A DNA stretch of 64,000 nt from Nitrospirota bacterium (GTDB taxonomy: Bacteria; Nitrospirota; Thermodesulfovibrionia; UBA6902), in NCBI GenBank assembly GCA_016234115.1, contig JACRHD010000021.1, positions 109,395-173,394 of the forward strand. The letters are read 5' to 3'. Made by a program: the position numbers and the translations under genes. Positions 41,535 through 49,884 of the stretch are shown in pieces. Positions within the stretch are counted from its first letter, which is position 1, and every line of letters starts with the position of its first letter. Below the pieces are notes generated by a model. That model ran no database searches. It was given only the letters and a program-made list of their open reading frames with translations, and had not been told where the DNA came from.

Positions 41535-41949
41535 GGAGGGAATCGAGTTCGCATTTCTGACAAACCCGACAAGGTTTATCGATGACGGCAAAGGCAACGT
41601 ATGCGCGGTCGAGTGCATAAAGATGGAACTGGGAGAGCCCGATGAATCGGGCAGGTGCAGGCCGGTCCCGGTAGCAGGCAGCGAATTTCGGATCGAAGTC
41701 GATGTGGCGATCCCGGCATTGGGGACGCGCGCTAATCCGCTTCTGACAAAGACCATGCCGAATTTAACTGTAAACAGGAGCGGCTACATAGTTGCCGAGG
41801 AAGGCATGACTTCCAAAAACGGCGTCTTTGCGGGCGGAGATATAGTTACAGGTTCCGCGACGGTCATACTGGCGATGGGCGCGGGAAGGAGGGCGGCGAA
41901 TGCGATCAACGATTATCTCAAATGGAAGTATTGGAAGGTTAAAAAATAG
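41497..41949 (+). pseudogene. C-terminal fragment of a second GltA/NfnB-type oxidoreductase
   Basis: Reads MPARKAEVHHAHEEGIEFAFLTNPTRFIDDGKGN...EPDESGRCRPVPVAGSEFRIEVDVAIPALGTRANPLL...GVFAGGDIVTGSATVILAMGAGRRAANAINDYL. It aligns with the last third of the intact gltA at 13714-15114 (from MPSRHEEVENAKEEGVEF) but is a diverged paralogue. The N-terminal iron-sulfur and FAD parts are gone. It is joined out of frame to the receiver fragment through the shared word ATGCCGGCGAG. Confidence 0.85.
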
Positions 41950-42036
41950 CGCTCAGCAATCAGCTGTCAGCAATCAGCGAAAGAAACAATAAATACAAAT
42001 GCTGACGGCTGAAAGCTGATAGCTGACCGCTATCAG
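41950..42036. repeat. Palindrome, CAGCAATCAGCTGTCAGC family
   Basis: GCGCTCAGCAATCAGCTGTCAGCAATCAGCG is mirrored by GCTGACGGCTGAAAGCTGATAGCTGACCGC. Confidence 0.75.
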
Positions 42037-42052
42037 AAAAGGAGGCACGGCG

Positions 42053-42343
42053 ATGAAAAGTCAGATTAACATACTTGTCGTAGACAACGACCCTAAAATT
42101 ATAAAGAGCGCCTGGCACGCCCTTAATCCGGAAGGCTTCAATGTGGAAGGGGCACTGACCGGGAAAGACTCAATGTCCAGGCTGAGGCAACACGATTACG
42201 CCCTCGTCTTCATAGACGCGGATGTGCCTGACGGCATTGTCTATGCGCCGGCGCATTTCTCACACAGCGGAATAAGCGCCGTAACGCATCTTCCGGGGAA
42301 TGGAGGGGTTCATATGGACGCCGTGAGGGTCGAGACTTCATGA
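42053..42343 (+). pseudogene. Truncated receiver domain
   Basis: Starts after AAAAGGAGGCACGGCG. The receiver part INILVVDNDPKIIKSAWHALNPEGFNVEGALTGKDSMSRLRQHDYALVFIDADVPDGI ends before the second half of the domain; the rest (VYAPAHFSHSGISAVTHLPG...) is unrelated. DND and a possible phospho-Asp (FIDADVPDG) are present, but the fold cannot be complete. Confidence 0.7.
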
Positions 42344-42360
42344 GTCCTCAAGCCGCCCTT

Positions 42361-43587
42361 CTACTGCGCGGATATCCTGAACACGTTGCCTGTCTGGAAA
42401 TCGGCGACATACAGATTACCTGCCTCGTCCTCGCCGAAGGTCGAGACGGCAAGGCCGGTCTCCAGCAGTGTGGCCCTGGAGAAGGCCCCGTCACTCCGTC
42501 GTACGGCCCTGATGGTCCCTGTGCAGAAATCCCCGAGAAAATAGACCCCCTGCATCGAGGCGAATTCCTGCCCCCTGTAGACCATTCCGCCGGTGACCGA
42601 ACAGTCGCCTAAGGAATGGTCATACTCGGCGACCGGTTGAACAAAACCGGACGTGCTGCATCCGGCGGGTTGGAGGAAGCACCTGCTGCCCTCCATGACG
42701 TTCCAGCCGTAATTTTCGCCTCCTGTACTCGTGGAGGCCTGAAAATCAATCTCCTCGATAGTATTTTGTCCGACGTCGGCGATATAAAGGTCTCCTGTCA
42801 GGCGGTCGAAGGAGAAGCGCCAGGGGTTTCTGAGTCCCAACGCCCATATCTCACCGCGCGCTGCGGCATTTCCCACAAAGGGGTTGGAGGCAGGGATGCT
42901 GTAACCGGGCGCCGCCGGGTTGGACTCCACGTCGAGCCTGAGCAGTTTGCCGAGGAGTGCCGAGCGATTTTGTCCGTTGTTGAACGGGTCTCCGCCGCTG
43001 CCGCCGTCGCCCATGCCGATGTACAGAAAGCCGTCCGGGCCAAAGGCCAACTGCCCCCCGTTATGGTTTGCGAAGGGCTGGTCGACGGTGAGAACCACCT
43101 GCTCCGAGGCAGGATCGGCAATATCAGGGTCGGCTGTAATCCTGTACCGGGCCACGACGGTGTCGCCGTTGCCTGCGATATCGGAATAATTCACGTAGAA
43201 ATATCCTTTGCCCGAATACCCCGGAGGAAAGGCCGCGCTGAGCAGCCCCTGTTCACCTCCTGCCGACAGCACCCTCGAAGATATATCGAGAAAAGGCGTC
43301 TGTTGAACTATGCCGTTTCTGACGATTCTTATACGTCCTGCCTTCTCCACGACGAATACCCTCCCGCTGCCGTCTCCGGCATGAGTAACGTGAACGGGCC
43401 GGCTGAACCCGGACGCGAACAGGGCAATCGATATCTGCGGAAATGTGTCGCCGGCTGCCTGGGGAAAAGGCCGGGCGGCCGCAGGAGCATTTCCCCCGCC
43501 GTTTCCGCCGGAGCACCCGGCGTACGATATTGCAGCCAGCATCATTAAAAGAACTGCCGCGATCTTTTCAGTTGCGTGGTATTTCAT
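42361..43587 (-). CDS. PQQ-dependent sugar dehydrogenase-type lipoprotein
   Basis: A 408-residue exported protein of the glucose/sorbosone dehydrogenase (Aldose sugar dehydrogenase, YliI) family. Lipoprotein signal with lipobox SYAGC. Propeller motifs: FASGFSRPVHVTHAGDGSGRVFVVEKAGRIRIV, GGEQGLLSAAFPPGYSGKGYFYVNYSD, FANHNGGQLAFGPDGFLYIGMGDGGSGGDP, LRNPWRFSFDRLTGDLYIADVGQNTIEEID and GENYGWNVMEG. The catalytic-type His lies in the FANHNGGQL segment. Oxidises soluble sugars with PQQ in homologues; PQQ genes are not in the window. Extra Cys pairs occur in the C-terminal half. Stands alone. Confidence 0.9.
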   Translation of the reverse strand: MKYHATEKIAAVLLMMLAAISYAGCSGGNGGGNAPAAARPFPQAAGDTFPQISIALFASGFSRPVHVTHAGDGSGRVFVVEKAGRIRIVRNGIVQQTPFLDISSRVLSAGGEQGLLSAAFPPGYSGKGYFYVNYSDIAGNGDTVVARYRITADPDIADPASEQVVLTVDQPFANHNGGQLAFGPDGFLYIGMGDGGSGGDPFNNGQNRSALLGKLLRLDVESNPAAPGYSIPASNPFVGNAAARGEIWALGLRNPWRFSFDRLTGDLYIADVGQNTIEEIDFQASTSTGGENYGWNVMEGSRCFLQPAGCSTSGFVQPVAEYDHSLGDCSVTGGMVYRGQEFASMQGVYFLGDFCTGTIRAVRRSDGAFSRATLLETGLAVSTFGEDEAGNLYVADFQTGNVFRISAQ

Positions 43588-43772
43588 GCCTTCGCCTCCT
43601 TCATGTTCACCGGATACTGATTAAGCGCTTATGATTATAATTGTATCCGACCCGTTGCGGTTGTCAACGGCACAAAGTTTCGTCATGAGTGAAAGGTGAA
43701 CTTGTAATCATCTTTTTTTGTGATATACTTTTTTTAGCAGCGGTCATAACGATGAGGAAGAGGAGGTGCGGC

Positions 43773-44117
43773 ATGCCCGTTATTGAATATTCAGGGACTA
43801 AGATCATGGTGGATGATGAAGGTTATCTTGTTGATTTCGATGCCTGGAACGAAAACACGGCCAGGGCGCTGGCAAAGGATGAAGGGCTGGACGCCCTCAC
43901 CGCGGAGCAGATGGAGATCATAAAATTTGTTCGCGAGTATTACAGGAAATTCAATTTTTTCCCGATCCTCAACGCCGTCTGCAAAAATGTCCATCAGCCC
44001 AAAAACTGCATTAACGAAAAATTCATTCATCCTGTCAAGGCGTGGAAGATTGCGGGGCTCCCGAAGCCTGATGAACTCGTGGTCAATCTTCTGGATTACG
44101 GCCAGTCGCCGGGGTGA
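43773..44117 (+). CDS. DsrC/TusE-family protein lacking the conserved C-terminal cysteines
   Basis: Start at 43773 (MPVIEYSGTKIMVDDEGYLVDFDAWNENTARALAKDEGL) follows AGAGGAGGTGCGGC; the listed 28 extra residues are spacer. The fold signature WNENTARALAKDEGLDALTAEQMEIIKFVREYYRKFNFFPILNAVCKNV is that of DsrC. The family's C-terminal arm should read ACKIAGLPKPTGCV; here it is AWKIAGLPKPDELVVNLLDYGQSPG, so both redox cysteines are absent (the internal Cys residues at KNVHQPKNC are not those). It therefore cannot carry sulfur trisulfides and may be a regulatory homologue, as described for cysteine-less DsrC relatives. Confidence 0.85.
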   Translation: MPVIEYSGTKIMVDDEGYLVDFDAWNENTARALAKDEGLDALTAEQMEIIKFVREYYRKFNFFPILNAVCKNVHQPKNCINEKFIHPVKAWKIAGLPKPDELVVNLLDYGQSPG

Positions 44118-44136
44118 GCGTACGAACAGTGTCAAA

Positions 44137-44190
44137 GTAGGGGCGACCCCCTGTGGTTGCCAGGTCAGGCACACAGGCCTGCCCCCTACG
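44137..44190. repeat. GC-rich palindrome, GTAGGGGCGACCCCCTGTGG family
   Basis: GTAGGGGCGACCCCCTGTG/CACAGGCCTGCCCCCTAC, imperfect stem with a bulge; lies between the DsrC-like and sod genes. Confidence 0.6.
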
Positions 44191-44214
44191 GGAAAGGAAT
44201 AAAGGAGGCCCAAT

Positions 44215-44793
44215 ATGCCATATACGGCAAAGGATTATGCAAAGCTCATCGGCATGGAAGGTTTCAGCGAGATACTGCTGAAAAACCATTTCACACTCTA
44301 CCAGGGATATGTGACCAATACTAATAAGGTGCTTGACGCCCTCGCCCTGATGCTCAAAGAAGACAGGACAGGGACCCCGGAATACGCCGAGCTCAGGAGA
44401 AGGCTCGGATGGGAATTCAACGGCATGAGGCTGCATGAATATTATTTCGAAAACCTCGGGGGGAAAGGCGGCATCGACAAGGGCGGCAAACTGGCAAAAC
44501 AGATCGCCGGGAGCTTCGGAAGTTATGAGGCATGGGAGAAAGATTTCAGGGCCACGGGCGCCATGAGGGGCGTCGGTTGGACGGCCCTTTACCAGGACGG
44601 TTTGGACGGGGGTCTTTTGAATTTCTGGATCAATGAGCATGACGTCTCTCATCCCGCGGGATGCGGCCTGATACTGATCATGGATGTCTTTGAGCACGCC
44701 TTTATGCTCGATTACGGACTGAAGAGGGCCGATTATATCGGGGCTTTCTTTAAAAATATCGACTGGAAAACGGCCGAGTCAAGACTCAGGTAG
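44215..44793 (+). CDS. Superoxide dismutase (Fe/Mn)
   Basis: A 192-residue SOD. Metal ligands are visible: His25 (LLKNHFTLYQGYV), His74 (RLHEYYFENLGG), Asp157 and His161 (IMDVFEHAFMLDYG). Detoxifies superoxide in the cytoplasm; Fe versus Mn cannot be decided by eye. It is slightly different from sodB (the usual N-terminal block is altered: MPYTAKDYAKLIGMEGFSEI). Start follows AAAGGAGGCCCAAT. Part of a redox group with the DsrC-like, ferritin-like and rubredoxin genes. Confidence 0.93.
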   Translation: MPYTAKDYAKLIGMEGFSEILLKNHFTLYQGYVTNTNKVLDALALMLKEDRTGTPEYAELRRRLGWEFNGMRLHEYYFENLGGKGGIDKGGKLAKQIAGSFGSYEAWEKDFRATGAMRGVGWTALYQDGLDGGLLNFWINEHDVSHPAGCGLILIMDVFEHAFMLDYGLKRADYIGAFFKNIDWKTAESRLR

Positions 44794-44873
44794 GGGCGCG
44801 GCTTTCCCCATTGAAAAAGGGGCTTCATGTTTAAACCTGTGACTTTAATGTTACGTTCAACAAAGGAGGTTTT

Positions 44874-45320
44874 ATGCCAAAAAGAAACGGCGGCAAGTCG
44901 GCTGAATCATCGGCCCAGTTTTTGAATACCATTAAGGAGTGGCAGAAACTTGAAGATGATACCATAGAATTTTCGTCGGCCATGATGAAGAAGACCAAAA
45001 ATCCCATTATACGCATGACCATGGAGATGATAATAAATGATTCCCAGAAACATAAGGCCATGCAGCAGTTGCTCATCGACAGCATCACAAAAGAGGCCGT
45101 CCACTTAAATCCCGACGAGCTTGCAATGCTTTCCGACGAGCTCAACAAGCACATGGCTGCTGAGGCGAAATCCCTCAGACTCGCCGATGAAGCGATGAGA
45201 AACAGCGAGACGTTTATAACGCGCTATATCCTGTCTTATCTCATTGCCGACGAGACAAAACACCATAATATGCTGAGCAAGCTCAATGACCTGAAGAGGG
45301 CGACTGTTTTTGTTACTTAA
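44874..45320 (+). CDS. Ferritin-like helical protein
   Basis: A 148-residue all-helical protein with Glu/Asp-x-x-His-type motifs (DDTIEFSSAMM, DSQKHKAMQQLL, ADETKHHNMLSKL) of the ferritin/rubrerythrin type, possibly a diiron protein. Family membership could not be fixed, but the pattern of four helices with metal-ligand-like E/D and H residues is consistent. Start follows CAAAGGAGGTTTT. Follows sod by 80 bases; probably oxidative-stress related. Confidence 0.6.
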   Translation: MPKRNGGKSAESSAQFLNTIKEWQKLEDDTIEFSSAMMKKTKNPIIRMTMEMIINDSQKHKAMQQLLIDSITKEAVHLNPDELAMLSDELNKHMAAEAKSLRLADEAMRNSETFITRYILSYLIADETKHHNMLSKLNDLKRATVFVT

Positions 45321-45408
45321 AACAGCTCTCAGCGGACAGCGTTCAGCACTCAGCCAAGCCGGTCTGCTTTTTTAAAGCTGTCTGCTGAAAGCTGATTGCT
45401 GACAGCTC
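45321..45408. repeat. Palindrome, AACAGCTCTCAGCGGACAGC family
   Basis: ACAGCTCTCAGCGGACAGCGTTCAGC is mirrored by GCTGTCTGCTGAAAGCTGATTGCTGACAGCT. Begins immediately after the stop of the ferritin-like gene. Confidence 0.75.
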
Positions 45409-45459
45409 ATTGTTGTGAACCATGCCTGCCGCTGAGGCTGACAAACCGGAGGAATATCT

Positions 45460-45639
45460 ATGAAGATAGAGCTTGAGGGATCGCTGCTGAGAATGATTCC
45501 TGAAAACGAACGGGAAAAGGCCGAGCTTAACCAGTTATGGACGCTCGTTATCGGGTGTGCAAGCGAAGGCAAAAAACTGGCGCCGGTCGGCGAATACATA
45601 CCCGGCATAAAGGAAGTCGCCGTGTTCAATATCGAATAA
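45460..45639 (+). CDS. Small protein of 59 residues, function unknown
   Basis: Too short for the ORF track. ATG at 45460 follows CCGGAGGAATATCT, an ideal ribosome-binding site. Sequence: MKIELEGSLLRMIPENEREKAELNQLWTLVIGCASEGKKLAPVGEYIPGIKEVAVFNIE. No family recognised. The spacing, start and codon use are gene-like and it sits within the redox group. Confidence 0.65.
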   Translation: MKIELEGSLLRMIPENEREKAELNQLWTLVIGCASEGKKLAPVGEYIPGIKEVAVFNIE

Positions 45640-45644
45640 ACAAA

Positions 45645-45728
45645 TCAGCCACGAATACACACGAATAACCACGAAGATATATTTCACTTCTTATTATTCG
45701 AGATTATTCGTGAAAATTCGTGGCTGAA
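45645..45728. repeat. Palindrome, CAGCCACGAATACACACGAAT family
   Basis: CAGCCACGAATACACACGAATAACCACGAA is mirrored by ATTATTCGAGATTATTCGTGAAAATTCGTGGCTG. Confidence 0.75.
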
Positions 45729-45730
45729 AA

Positions 45731-45889
45731 TTATACCTTCTCAAACTGGTCTTTAGTTGCCCCGCAAATAGGGCACACCCACTCATCCGGGAGCTTTTCA
45801 AAAGGGGTCCCCGGCGGGACATTGCCGTCAGGGTCTCCAGCCTCCGGGTCATAGACGTATCCGCAGATTTCGCATTTCCATTTTTCCAT
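45731..45889 (-). CDS. Rubredoxin
   Basis: A 52-residue protein with start at 45889 ([52 protein letters not shown]) after AAGGAGAAACAAG. The two CxxCG motifs (CEICGY, CPICGA) bind one iron. Rubredoxins carry single electrons to superoxide reductase, rubrerythrin or other acceptors; here they may serve the nearby redox group. Confidence 0.95.
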   Translation of the reverse strand: MEKWKCEICGYVYDPEAGDPDGNVPPGTPFEKLPDEWVCPICGATKDQFEKV

Positions 45890-45909
45890 CTTGTTTCTCC
45901 TTATTTTGA

Positions 45910-46060
45910 AAACCACAGAGACACAGAGAAAGAATAGAATCTCGGCCACAGATTTACACGGAATTTCACTGATTTTTTTATCTGCAAATATCCGTGTTCA
46001 TCCGTGGCTATGAATCTTATTTATTTTTCCCTCTGTGCCTCCGTGTCTCTGTGGTTAATT
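45910..46060. repeat. Long palindrome, AACCACAGAGACACAGAG family
   Basis: AAACCACAGAGACACAGAGAAAG...CCACAGATTTACACGG is mirrored by CCGTGTTCATCCGTGG...CTGTGCCTCCGTGTCTCTGTGGTT. Related copies at 37638-37814 and 63878-64000. Confidence 0.75.
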
Positions 46061-46071
46061 ACATTTATATT

Positions 46072-47493
46072 CTACACCGCCCCTTCTCTTTTCAGGACGA
46101 CCCTGAAGGTCTTCAGAAGGATAACAATATCCAGCCATAAATTCCAGTTACGGACATACCATGAATCAAGGGCGATCCTGTAGTCATAGCTTGTATTGCT
46201 CCTCCCGCTGACCTGCCACAGTCCGGAAACGCCGGGCGGCACCCCGAAACAGAGTTTTGCCTGCTCCCTGTAATATGTGTCTATTTCCATCCGCGTTACG
46301 GGTCTGGGCCCGACGAGACTCATGTCACCCTTGAGGACATTGAATATCTGGGGCAGCTCGTCGAGGGACGTCTGTCTTAAAAACCGGCCTATCGTCGTCA
46401 CCCTCGGGTCGTTCCTGAGCTTCCGGTGGTTGTTCCATTCATCCTGGGCCTTCGGATTTCTTTCCAGGAGGGCGTCGAAATTCTCATCGGCATCGCTGAA
46501 CATGGTCCTGAACTTGTAGCACTTGAAGGTCCTGTCTTTTCTCCCTATCCGGTCCTGTGAGAATATCGCGGCCCCTTTTGAATTGATCCTGATAAGGACG
46601 GCAATGGCGAGCATCGGGACCGCAAGAATGACTATCAGGAAGAAACTGACTATGAGATCGAAGATTTTTTTCATGATGATATTGACGGGTCTTGCGAGGT
46701 TGTTTTTCACCTCGAGACCGATGGCCTGCTCCTGGAAGAAGTGCTGAAGGTTCGTTCCGAGAACGGTCAGACCGAAGAGATCGGGAATAAGCAGTATATG
46801 TTGCGTCTTGTGCTGAAGGTTGTTGATGAGCGAAAAGACCTTTTTCTTTTCACAGCCCGGCATGGCGATGATGACGTCTTCTATCCCGCACCTGCCGACA
46901 TACTTATGCGCCTTGTCCACCCCCCCGTGTATCCTGATATCGCCTATCGTCTTGCCGATCTTTTCCGCGTCGTCGTCGAGAAACCCGACAACGTCCAGTC
47001 CGAGGTGGGGGTCCCTCTTCAGGGCCTTGAAGATAAGCTCTCCTGTCTTGCCGGCCCCGATGACGAGCGCCTTGCTCTTGAGCAGGCCCAGCGATATCAG
47101 AAGTTTTTTCACATTGATCCTGATCAGCGGCAGGACCGGAAAAGAAATAAGACTCATAACAACCAGGACCGTCCTGGAGACGTGTTCGCCGAATTTGCCC
47201 AGATAGAGTATCGCAAATACTCCCAGCGTAGCGAAAACAGCGACTTTCCATAATACCTTGACTTCGTCCCAGAAAGAAAACCTTTTTGTGTACAGCCCTT
47301 CATAGGCGAAAAAAAAGAGCCATATGGGGAATACCCACCAAAAGAAAGTAAAGTCGATCATAGGGAAATCAGGGAAGCTGAGAAAATAAGGCAGGACGCT
47401 TTTCCGGACGGTTATTGCGCTTTGCAGGATAATAAATACCATCGCAATATCCGAAAGAAAAAGGAGAAGCATGCCTGTTCTTTTTCTGTTCAA
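46072..47493 (-). CDS. Polyprenyl glycosylphosphotransferase (WbaP/WcaJ-like)
   Basis: Start at 47493 is a TTG (MNRKRTGMLLLFLSDIAM) nine bases after AAGGAGG; the listed upstream part lacks a site. Predicted four N-terminal helices, a CoA-binding/Rossmann-like middle domain (GLLKSKALVIGAGKTGELIFKALKR), a fifth helix (DLIVSFFLIVILAVPMLAIAVLIRINSKG) and the C-terminal bacterial sugar-transferase domain (FSQDRIGRKDRTFKCYKFRTM, RFLRQTSLDELPQIFNVLKGDMSLVGPRPV). It loads the first sugar phosphate onto undecaprenyl phosphate for surface polysaccharide. 473 residues. No adjoining glycan genes. Confidence 0.93.
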   Translation of the reverse strand: MNRKRTGMLLLFLSDIAMVFIILQSAITVRKSVLPYFLSFPDFPMIDFTFFWWVFPIWLFFFAYEGLYTKRFSFWDEVKVLWKVAVFATLGVFAILYLGKFGEHVSRTVLVVMSLISFPVLPLIRINVKKLLISLGLLKSKALVIGAGKTGELIFKALKRDPHLGLDVVGFLDDDAEKIGKTIGDIRIHGGVDKAHKYVGRCGIEDVIIAMPGCEKKKVFSLINNLQHKTQHILLIPDLFGLTVLGTNLQHFFQEQAIGLEVKNNLARPVNIIMKKIFDLIVSFFLIVILAVPMLAIAVLIRINSKGAAIFSQDRIGRKDRTFKCYKFRTMFSDADENFDALLERNPKAQDEWNNHRKLRNDPRVTTIGRFLRQTSLDELPQIFNVLKGDMSLVGPRPVTRMEIDTYYREQAKLCFGVPPGVSGLWQVSGRSNTSYDYRIALDSWYVRNWNLWLDIVILLKTFRVVLKREGAV

Positions 47494-47665
47494 TGTCGCC
47501 GACCTCCTTCTTTCTGACCGTTGAATCCCCTTCGCGGCTCTCCTGATCTGCCTGAGTGAAGAATTACCTGCCACTAAAATTATAGTTATAAAACGCCAAT
47601 TGGTCAATTGAAGCCGGGCGAGCATTACCCTGGAAAATCCGGGGGCGCCATGATAAACTCAAACC

Positions 47666-48571
47666 ATGATTTATCTCAATACGGGGATTGTTCCGAAAAA
47701 TAAGGCCCTTATCCCGGTTTTTGATCACGGTTTCCTCTACGGCGACGGTATTTATGAGACCATGCGCGCGTATAAAGGCGTCGTCTTCAGGCTCGAGGAG
47801 CACATAGAGAGACTTTTCAGGTCCGCTGCCATGATTTCCCTGAAAATACCGAAAGCGCCCGGGGAGATTAAACAGGCCGTTTATGAAACCATAAAGGCAA
47901 ACGGCCACATGGAAGCCGTCATCAGGCTCACTGTATCAAGGGGAGCAGGCCCCATCGGGCTTGACCCCGGTCTTTGCCCCGTCCCTACGTTTGTAATAAT
48001 ATCCGGGGAATTCAGAAAATATCCTGTGAGGCATTACCGGAACGGGGTAAAAATCGCGATAGTCAACACAAGGCGGAATTTCAGGGGCGCACTGGACCCC
48101 CGGATAAAGTCCCTCAATTTTCTCAACGGCATCCTTGCAAAAATCGAGGCGAAAAACCGCGGGGCCTTCGAGGCCGTCATGCTTGATTACAGGGGATATC
48201 TTGCCGAGGGGTCGATTTCGAATATTTTTTTTGTGAAGGACGGGACGCTCTGCACCCCCTCGGTCGAGGTCGGCATCCTGGACGGGATTACGAGGAAAAT
48301 AATTATTGATTGCGCAAAGGAAGCGGGGATCAAAGTCGTCGAGGGACGGTTCCGTAAGGAGGATGTTTACAACGCCGAGGAGGTCTTTATTTCAAATACT
48401 ACAATGGAGGTCATGCCCGCGGCGGAAGTCGACGAAGTGAAGATGCCGGCGCAAGGAGAAATGGCCCGCGCTCTGCATAAGGCATACAAGAGGAAAGTTG
48501 CGGAATATATTCGGACTCCGCGTCATACTCATATCCCCGGCACAAGCTCCCTTAAGGATCTTTCTTTCTGA
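47666..48571 (+). CDS. Class IV PLP aminotransferase (IlvE/PabC-like)
   Basis: A 301-residue aminotransferase of fold type IV: YLNTGIVPKNKALIPVFDHGFLYGDGIYETMRAY, DPRIKSLNFLNGILAKIEAK with the PLP lysine (KSLN), GYLAEGSISNIFFVKDG, VEVGILDGITRKIIIDCAKEAGIKV and EVFISNTTMEVMPA. It could be a branched-chain aminotransferase, D-amino-acid aminotransferase or aminodeoxychorismate lyase; the motifs do not decide. Its last 43 bases overlap the 3' end of the convergent secretin gene. Confidence 0.88.
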   Translation: MIYLNTGIVPKNKALIPVFDHGFLYGDGIYETMRAYKGVVFRLEEHIERLFRSAAMISLKIPKAPGEIKQAVYETIKANGHMEAVIRLTVSRGAGPIGLDPGLCPVPTFVIISGEFRKYPVRHYRNGVKIAIVNTRRNFRGALDPRIKSLNFLNGILAKIEAKNRGAFEAVMLDYRGYLAEGSISNIFFVKDGTLCTPSVEVGILDGITRKIIIDCAKEAGIKVVEGRFRKEDVYNAEEVFISNTTMEVMPAAEVDEVKMPAQGEMARALHKAYKRKVAEYIRTPRHTHIPGTSSLKDLSF

Positions 48572-49881
48572 AGGGTGTTCTCCACGTCGTCAACCTTCTG
48601 CGCGTCCTTTTCCAGGATATCTTTATTGGCGGCGGATATGATGTGGGGAGTAATAAGTACGATTATTTCCGTTCTTACTGTAATATTCGACGTCCTGCCG
48701 AACAGTGCGCCGATTACAGGTATCGAGCCCAATCCGGGTACGCGCTCTCTGATATCCTCTTTACGGTCGCGGATGAGCCCTCCGATAAAGATAGTGCCGC
48801 CGTCCGGGGCGATCAGACTTGTGGTGACCTCCGTAGTCGTCTCGGTCGGCAGGCCGTTGATTATTGTAGCGTCGCTGACCTCGGGATGAATATCCATTAT
48901 GACCCGGCCGTCGTCATTTATGTGGGGCGTTAAAACCAGTTGGGTCCCGGTCTCAAGAAACTGTACGCTCTGCAGCACAGCCCCGTCGGAAACCGTAGTT
49001 ACAAAATATCCCAGCTTCCCTCCGATTATTATCTTCGCCTGTTTATTGTCGAGGGCGAGGAGCCTTGGAGTGGCAAGGGTATTTACCTCCGTCCTGTTCT
49101 GCAGGGCCTCCAGAAAGAGATTGAAATCGTCGTTTACGACGTCGAAAAACAATCCCTGGGTGGCGCCCGTGAACCCATCGGTAATAATGTTGCCTGATGA
49201 GCCAATAAAACCCTTGAAGGCGTCTCTCCAGTTTATGCCGAGAGAAGTATCGTCGTTCAGCCGGATCTCCATGATGCTGGTTTCTATGAGGACCTGCTTC
49301 GGCGGCACGTCCAGGGTCTGCAGTATCTTCCTGACCCGGTCAAGATTTTGCGGGGCGTCTTCTACTATAAGAGTTTTCTCAGGCCTGTAGAGCGTTATCT
49401 TTGCCGACTGGGAAACGAGTTTGCCCACGACCTTTTCAACTTCATCGAGGTTGACGTAATTCAATTTAAATGTCATCACCTCCGCCCCCGGCAAATCCCC
49501 TTCAGGGTTTACTCCGGCCCTGGAGACGAAGATGATATCGCCTTTACGGACATAATTGAAGCCGTTAAGGGTGATCACGGCGTCCAGGACCTCCTTTAAG
49601 GGAAGGTCGTAAATGTTAATGGAGATTTTCCCCGCGACATCCTGACCGGTTACTATGTTCAGCTTCTTTTTAACGGACAAGGCCTTTAAGACGCTCCTGA
49701 TGTCGGCATCGTGAATGCTCAGGGTCAATCTGTCGTTTCCCTCGATCATTTCAATGTCCGTATTGATATGCCCTTCACTGTCTTCGGCGTAAAGAGCATG
49801 AGGAAATGACAGGATGAAGAAGGCAAGAAGAATGAAAAAGAAAGGGGGGATATAAACCGAATGTCCGTTAACAGTTCTCAT
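48529..49881 (-). CDS. Secretin of the pilus system (PilQ/MshL-like)
   Basis: A 450-residue outer-membrane secretin. Signal peptide (FFILLAFFILSFPHALYA), STN domain (LTLSIHDADIRSVLKALSVKKKLNIVTGQDVAGKISINIYDLPLKEVLDAVITLNG, about 50-115), N1 secretin domain (FKLNYVNLDEVEKVVGKLVSQSAKITLYRPEKTLIVEDAPQNLDRVRKILQTLDVP) and the C-terminal secretin core (VNTLATPRLLALDNKQAKIIIGGKLGYFV, VPGLGSIPVIGALFGRTSNITVRTEIIVLITPHI). The short N-terminal region lacks AMIN repeats. It forms the pore for the pilus, last gene of the pilus block. Confidence 0.93.
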   Translation of the reverse strand: MRTVNGHSVYIPPFFFILLAFFILSFPHALYAEDSEGHINTDIEMIEGNDRLTLSIHDADIRSVLKALSVKKKLNIVTGQDVAGKISINIYDLPLKEVLDAVITLNGFNYVRKGDIIFVSRAGVNPEGDLPGAEVMTFKLNYVNLDEVEKVVGKLVSQSAKITLYRPEKTLIVEDAPQNLDRVRKILQTLDVPPKQVLIETSIMEIRLNDDTSLGINWRDAFKGFIGSSGNIITDGFTGATQGLFFDVVNDDFNLFLEALQNRTEVNTLATPRLLALDNKQAKIIIGGKLGYFVTTVSDGAVLQSVQFLETGTQLVLTPHINDDGRVIMDIHPEVSDATIINGLPTETTTEVTTSLIAPDGGTIFIGGLIRDRKEDIRERVPGLGSIPVIGALFGRTSNITVRTEIIVLITPHIISAANKDILEKDAQKVDDVENTLQKERSLRELVPGI

Positions 49882-49884
49882 CTC

